Shown piece after piece: positions 24,220 through 27,411 of a stretch of DNA of 27,411 nucleotides; the stretch's first letter is position 1, and each line of letters begins with the position of its first letter. Source of the stretch: Akkermansiaceae bacterium UBA4145 (GTDB lineage Bacteria > Verrucomicrobiota > Verrucomicrobiia > Verrucomicrobiales > Akkermansiaceae); assembly GCA_002380675.1 (NCBI GenBank), contig DFWB01000293.1, positions 2,146 through 29,556 of the forward strand, written 5' to 3'. The notes under the pieces were generated by a model. It was not told where the DNA came from. It was given only the letters and a program-made list of their open reading frames with translations, and did not search any database. The position numbers and the translations under genes are program-made.

Positions 24220-25614
24220 TTAGCGTGAGGCAACATCCTGGTCAGAGGCCAGCAGTTCTCCCCAGAGTTGCTGGGGAGAATGAGAGGGGCCAGTCATGAC
24301 AAAACGGGGGACACAACTCGGGCCCATCCCGAGCTCCGCAACAAAGTCATAAAAGAGGTCCCTGATACCGTCCCGCACCGCCGGATCCGAATTGGCTGGC
24401 AGCAGGAAAAGCAGGGCCCGTCGCCCGTTCTCGCGGTAATTACTCAGGAGAGTCTGCCTTGGGAGTATTTCCAGAAGATCGCAAAAAGCATCCAGCGGAT
24501 CTGTTTCGCCCGAAAAATCAAAGGGCACGCTCACCAGGGTCGAAGGAACAGCGTAGGAGGAGTGGGTTTCTACGGCGCTCTCCATCGCCGCATAAAACTC
24601 CAGCTGACTGATAGCTCGATGATCGAGTTCTTCTCTAACAAGACCTTGATCGGTGCCCCCACTACGGTCGCAGACTGCCTTCATGAGGTCAAATGTGCTG
24701 GAAGTGATTTTCTCCAGTGGAAGATCCTCTACGACGAGAAGATGAGAAGGCGCCCGGCCTGCCCTGCAAATAGGATAGGCTGCCAGATAACCAGATCTAC
24801 GAGTGGAGGGAGATTTCAAGAGAGACTTTTGCACAAGGAAGCAGCTCCGGGCCAAAGCCTCGGAAACGATTGGATGATCCTCTTGCCGTAAATACTCAGG
24901 AAAACACTCAACCCCTCCTATAGAGCTGACACGGATAAGAGTTTTGGAGCCACCTCCACTGGGAAGCTCATAGACCGAGGCTTTTCTCGTATGAGTAATA
25001 TGAGCTAATCTTTCGAGGATCGCAGCAGGAAGAAAGGAGTCCGTTGCCTCTCGCAACTCAGTAATTTTCTCGTCGATCGCACTGTCATCGACTCCTCGGA
25101 ACTCCAGCCTTTGCTGGAGATCCTGCCGAGAGAGAACGAGGAGCTCTCGCTCCGCAACATGCTTTCTGTTTTCTTCGAGAAGGAGATCCCTCTCGACTCG
25201 CAATCGTGCACTCTGCCCTTCCCTCGATCTCGAGGCGAAGCCCACTAGAGCTCCGATAAGAGGCAGGACGACCATCGCATGGAGGTGATCGGAACTCACT
25301 CCGGTCTGGCCTATCCAGAAGCTTGCCAGGATCAGGAGCGATGTGACAATTCCCCCAGCAATAAAGCCGCCACGGGGCCCATGCCTCACTCCAAGAAGAG
25401 CCGGCAACAGGAGAAAGGGAGTAGAGTTCGACGAGAGCCAGCCACAATCATGAGGCGCCAGAAGAACGTTCAAGCCGGCCAGTAAGAGAAACAGACTCGC
25501 GAACCAAATTGAAAATGCGCGCACTCCACGCGCAGGTGCCAAAATGGGTGTTCCGGGAATAGCAGACAAGGTCCGAGCAGACATTGACGAGAGAGGGGAC
25601 AAGGGTGAATTCAT
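24220..25614 (-). CDS. Four-TM, coiled-coil, GAF-like, degenerate GGDEF-like protein (PelD-like layout)
   Basis: This is a 464-residue protein. Four hydrophobic helices lie at about 31-53, 60-76, 83-102 and 110-127. They are followed by a charged coiled coil (about 130-180), a GAF-like domain (about 190-325) and a C-terminal domain (about 335-450) whose pattern resembles a GGDEF fold. The usual GGDEF signature is absent: LLSNYRENGRRALLFLLP stands where it would be, and RQTL stands where an RxxD inhibitory site would lie. P. aeruginosa PelD, the c-di-GMP receptor for Pel polysaccharide, has this same order and nearly this length. No other pel genes are in the window, so the link is by architecture only. 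AGGAGG directly abuts the ATG, so the precise start may differ. Gene stands alone. Confidence 0.65.
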   Translation of the reverse strand: MNSPLSPLSSMSARTLSAIPGTPILAPARGVRAFSIWFASLFLLLAGLNVLLAPHDCGWLSSNSTPFLLLPALLGVRHGPRGGFIAGGIVTSLLILASFWIGQTGVSSDHLHAMVVLPLIGALVGFASRSREGQSARLRVERDLLLEENRKHVAERELLVLSRQDLQQRLEFRGVDDSAIDEKITELREATDSFLPAAILERLAHITHTRKASVYELPSGGGSKTLIRVSSIGGVECFPEYLRQEDHPIVSEALARSCFLVQKSLLKSPSTRRSGYLAAYPICRAGRAPSHLLVVEDLPLEKITSSTFDLMKAVCDRSGGTDQGLVREELDHRAISQLEFYAAMESAVETHSSYAVPSTLVSVPFDFSGETDPLDAFCDLLEILPRQTLLSNYRENGRRALLFLLPANSDPAVRDGIRDLFYDFVAELGMGPSCVPRFVMTGPSHSPQQLWGELLASDQDVASR

Positions 25615-25988
25615 CCTCCTGCTCAGGGTAAGCCCTCGAACAGGATTCCTCAGCTAACCGGAGTAACTGGACTCATCCAAAAAGAATTTTAGAAATGAAA
25701 TTAAGTATACCTGATATCCAGGCGTCTCTTTAATTGATGCGGTTATTCATCAGGTCCAAATGATCAACTCCTAAACAATCAAGAGAGGGTTTCATCTCGA
25801 GGCCAGAGTAACCTGAAAGACAGAGAGAAACGGCTCTGGTGAACTTGCGGGCGGTCACTTTAAAGAAACTGCCATGGCCCCTACTCGTTTCTTGAATGGC
25901 TATCTTCTTGGGTAGTCACACGGACAGGAAAATAAGCTCCAGTTGGATCCACCATGGAAATTTGATGTTTGGCCCCCTTAACAAAATA
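25615..25988. other. Gene-free stretch between two minus-strand genes
   Basis: I see no plausible coding region in these 374 bases. It is more A+T-rich than the flanks in its first third. A TATACT-like sequence on the minus strand (25704-25709) lies 90 bases before the PelD-like start and could be a -10 box, but no good -35 pairs with it. A weak CCAGAG/CTCTGG pair with a long loop lies near 25800-25840. Nothing firmer can be called. Confidence 0.4.
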
Positions 25989-27411
25989 TCACTGTCGAGA
26001 GCCAGGAGTCACCTCTAGGGTAATCCTCTTTCCTTTGCGCAATACCGTGATCTTTACCATCTCTCCAACCTTCAAGGATTCAAGTACGTAAGTATAATCG
26101 TAGATGTTCTTCACCGCTTTCCCTGCCACGTCAACCACAACATCCCCACCCTGAATTCCCGCCTTGTCAGCTGGTCCACCCTTGGTTGCTCCGGATAGTT
26201 TGACCCCAACGGCATCACCCTGCGAATAATCGGGAACAGTCCCGAGGTAAGCCCTGAGATTCGCTCGTCTTCCCTGTCCCTCTGGGCGCTCCACCTTGAC
26301 GTAATCAGGCGCCTCTTCTGCACCCGCAAGCCCTCTGGCAACAAGCGCCATGAAGCGGGTGACTTTCTCGGTCCCAGGGTAGTTTATCTTATCTGCCGTA
26401 TCCCTCGGTGTATGGTAGTCGTCATGAGCTCCCGTAAAGGCATTCAGAATCGGCACTTCCCGCAGGTAAAAAGAGGTCGCGTCGGTAGGAAGGTAGGCAT
26501 CACTCTGGGTCTTGATGGGAAGACCGACGGGAATATTTCTTTGCTCAATAACCTGGGGCCATATCGAACTGGACCCTGTGCCCTGCAGAACCAGTGATTT
26601 GTCAAGGCGACCCACCATATCCATATTAAGGTTGGCGGCAAAAACGTCATTCAACTTGGCATCCTGATCTCCCTTGAGCCTCTGGGCCACTTCCTTCACA
26701 AAACGCGAGGACCCAATCAACCCGATTTCTTCTCCGGACCAGGCAGCAAAGATCACATCTCGTTGTAGGCGGAGGGCACCTGCCTCCTGTTGAGCCGCAA
26801 GATACTGAGCAATTTCCAGCAGGGCCGCGACTCCTGAAGCATTATCATCCGCACCGTAGTGAATCTTTTTGGCTTCTTTCCCGGTAGCCCTCGAGCCACT
26901 CCCGTAAGATCCAAGATGGTCAACATGCGCCCCAAGAATAAGAGCGGGCCGACGGCGGGCCTCTGCATCCCGGGCAACCAGCCGCCCAACAACATTACGC
27001 CCTACCCGCTTTTGCTGAACGATATCGATTGTGGCCTTGACGGTGGCCTTTGGAACTTTGATCCCCATCATCATCTCGCCCTTATCGAGAGCGGTCTGGA
27101 TCTCTCCCAGATTTTCCCCCGTGGCAGCAACAAGTCTCTCCCCAATTTCCTTCCTCAGGGAAAAGGCCGCTATTCCCGAGTCGGCCATCGAAGCATCGTA
27201 TCTCAATCCCACGAGCTCGTCCTTTACCTCGGTATTCGGACCAGCTACGAAAATAATCCCCTTTGCTCCCTTTTGCCTCGCGGTCATCGCCTTGTAGCGC
27301 ATGCTTGAATATCGGGCGAACTGGCGACGGCGCTCAGCGCTGACGTTCTCGGGCATGAAGCGCAGAACCAGCACCCACTTGTCCTTCACCGCCAGATGGT
27401 AATAGCTGGAA
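25989..27411 (-). CDS. M28 family zinc aminopeptidase with PDZ domain, 5' truncated
   Basis: The frame is open past the window end, so the N-terminus is missing; about 473 residues are visible. A GTG at 27389 is internal and not a believable start. The first part looks like a protease-associated (PA) domain (KGAKGIIFVAGPNTEV, DSGIAAFSLRKEIG). The M28 peptidase core follows with the zinc-site motifs LGAHVDHLGS (His), YGADDNASGVAALLE (Asp), WSGEEIGLIGS (Glu), NLNMDMVGRL (Asp) and HDDYHTPRDTADKI (His). A C-terminal PDZ domain starts near GVKLSGATKGGPADKAGIQG, followed by DVVVDVAGKAV. It likely cleaves N-terminal residues of peptides in the periplasm or outside the cell. The signal peptide would be outside the window. 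Confidence 0.93.
   Translation of the reverse strand, partial: SSYYHLAVKDKWVLVLRFMPENVSAERRRQFARYSSMRYKAMTARQKGAKGIIFVAGPNTEVKDELVGLRYDASMADSGIAAFSLRKEIGERLVAATGENLGEIQTALDKGEMMMGIKVPKATVKATIDIVQQKRVGRNVVGRLVARDAEARRRPALILGAHVDHLGSYGSGSRATGKEAKKIHYGADDNASGVAALLEIAQYLAAQQEAGALRLQRDVIFAAWSGEEIGLIGSSRFVKEVAQRLKGDQDAKLNDVFAANLNMDMVGRLDKSLVLQGTGSSSIWPQVIEQRNIPVGLPIKTQSDAYLPTDATSFYLREVPILNAFTGAHDDYHTPRDTADKINYPGTEKVTRFMALVARGLAGAEEAPDYVKVERPEGQGRRANLRAYLGTVPDYSQGDAVGVKLSGATKGGPADKAGIQGGDVVVDVAGKAVKNIYDYTYVLESLKVGEMVKITVLRKGKRITLEVTPGSRQ

Noticed and set aside
1..27411. CRISPR arrays, IS elements, integrases, phage genes, toxin-antitoxin pairs
   Set aside because: Looked for on both strands; no repeat arrays, transposases, or paired small toxin/antitoxin genes are visible.

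Overview
The window looks like a chromosomal segment of a member of the Verrucomicrobiota, probably a free-living, polysaccharide- or particle-degrading lineage. The inference rests on content. There is a DUF1553 (PSD1-type) protein overlapping a DUF1501 protein, a ThuA-like secreted protein, a cupredoxin protein coupled to a sorbosone-dehydrogenase-like (DUF7133-type) beta-propeller, an SHD1-like protein and a pilin-like protein with an H-X9-DG-type tail. All of these are characteristic of the Planctomycetota/Verrucomicrobiota group. The housekeeping genes (lysC, hom, trpC, recO, prfB) fit an ordinary chromosome. I see no phage, IS element, CRISPR array or integrase.

Layout. 1-2593 (+): 3' part of the DUF1553 gene, then the DUF1501 gene. 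2649-5167 (-): aspartate kinase, then glycine C-acetyltransferase (kbl). 5356-6372 (-): ThuA-like protein. A perfect 11-bp inverted repeat lies in the divergent gap before the pilin-like gene (6577-7353, +). 7387-8712 (-): homoserine dehydrogenase. 8950-10242 (+): inner-membrane-anchored OmpA-domain protein with a good sigma70-like promoter. 10267-11783 (-): hypothetical protein and trpC. 11922-11996 (+): tRNA-Gly(GCC), followed by a 13-bp hairpin and a GreA/GreB-like gene. 12674-15257 (+): cupredoxin and beta-propeller pair. 15366-16139 (+): NlpC/P60-like protein. 16172-16720 (-): recO.

16924-21659 (+) is a compact nucleoside salvage operon. It encodes a concentrative nucleoside transporter, a tiny XapX membrane protein, thymidine phosphorylase, phosphopentomutase and DeoD-type purine nucleoside phosphorylase. 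Together these would import nucleosides, phosphorolyse them and convert (deoxy)ribose-1-phosphate to the 5-phosphate. No deoC is present here. 21673-22131 (-): small lipoprotein. 22262-23381 (+): prfB with a classical +1 programmed frameshift site. 23437-24012 (+): SHD1-like secreted protein whose reading frame continues past its stop. 24220-25614 (-): four-TM, coiled-coil, GAF-like, degenerate GGDEF-like protein with PelD-type architecture. 25989-27411 (-): M28 aminopeptidase with a PDZ domain, running off the window.

The most notable points are the prfB recoding site, the TGA-interrupted SHD1 gene, the orphan PelD-like protein, XapX inside the nucleoside operon, and the 6473-6500 inverted repeat. 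I found no strong candidate for a wholly new multi-gene system; most of the window is ordinary chromosome with a few accessory secreted proteins.
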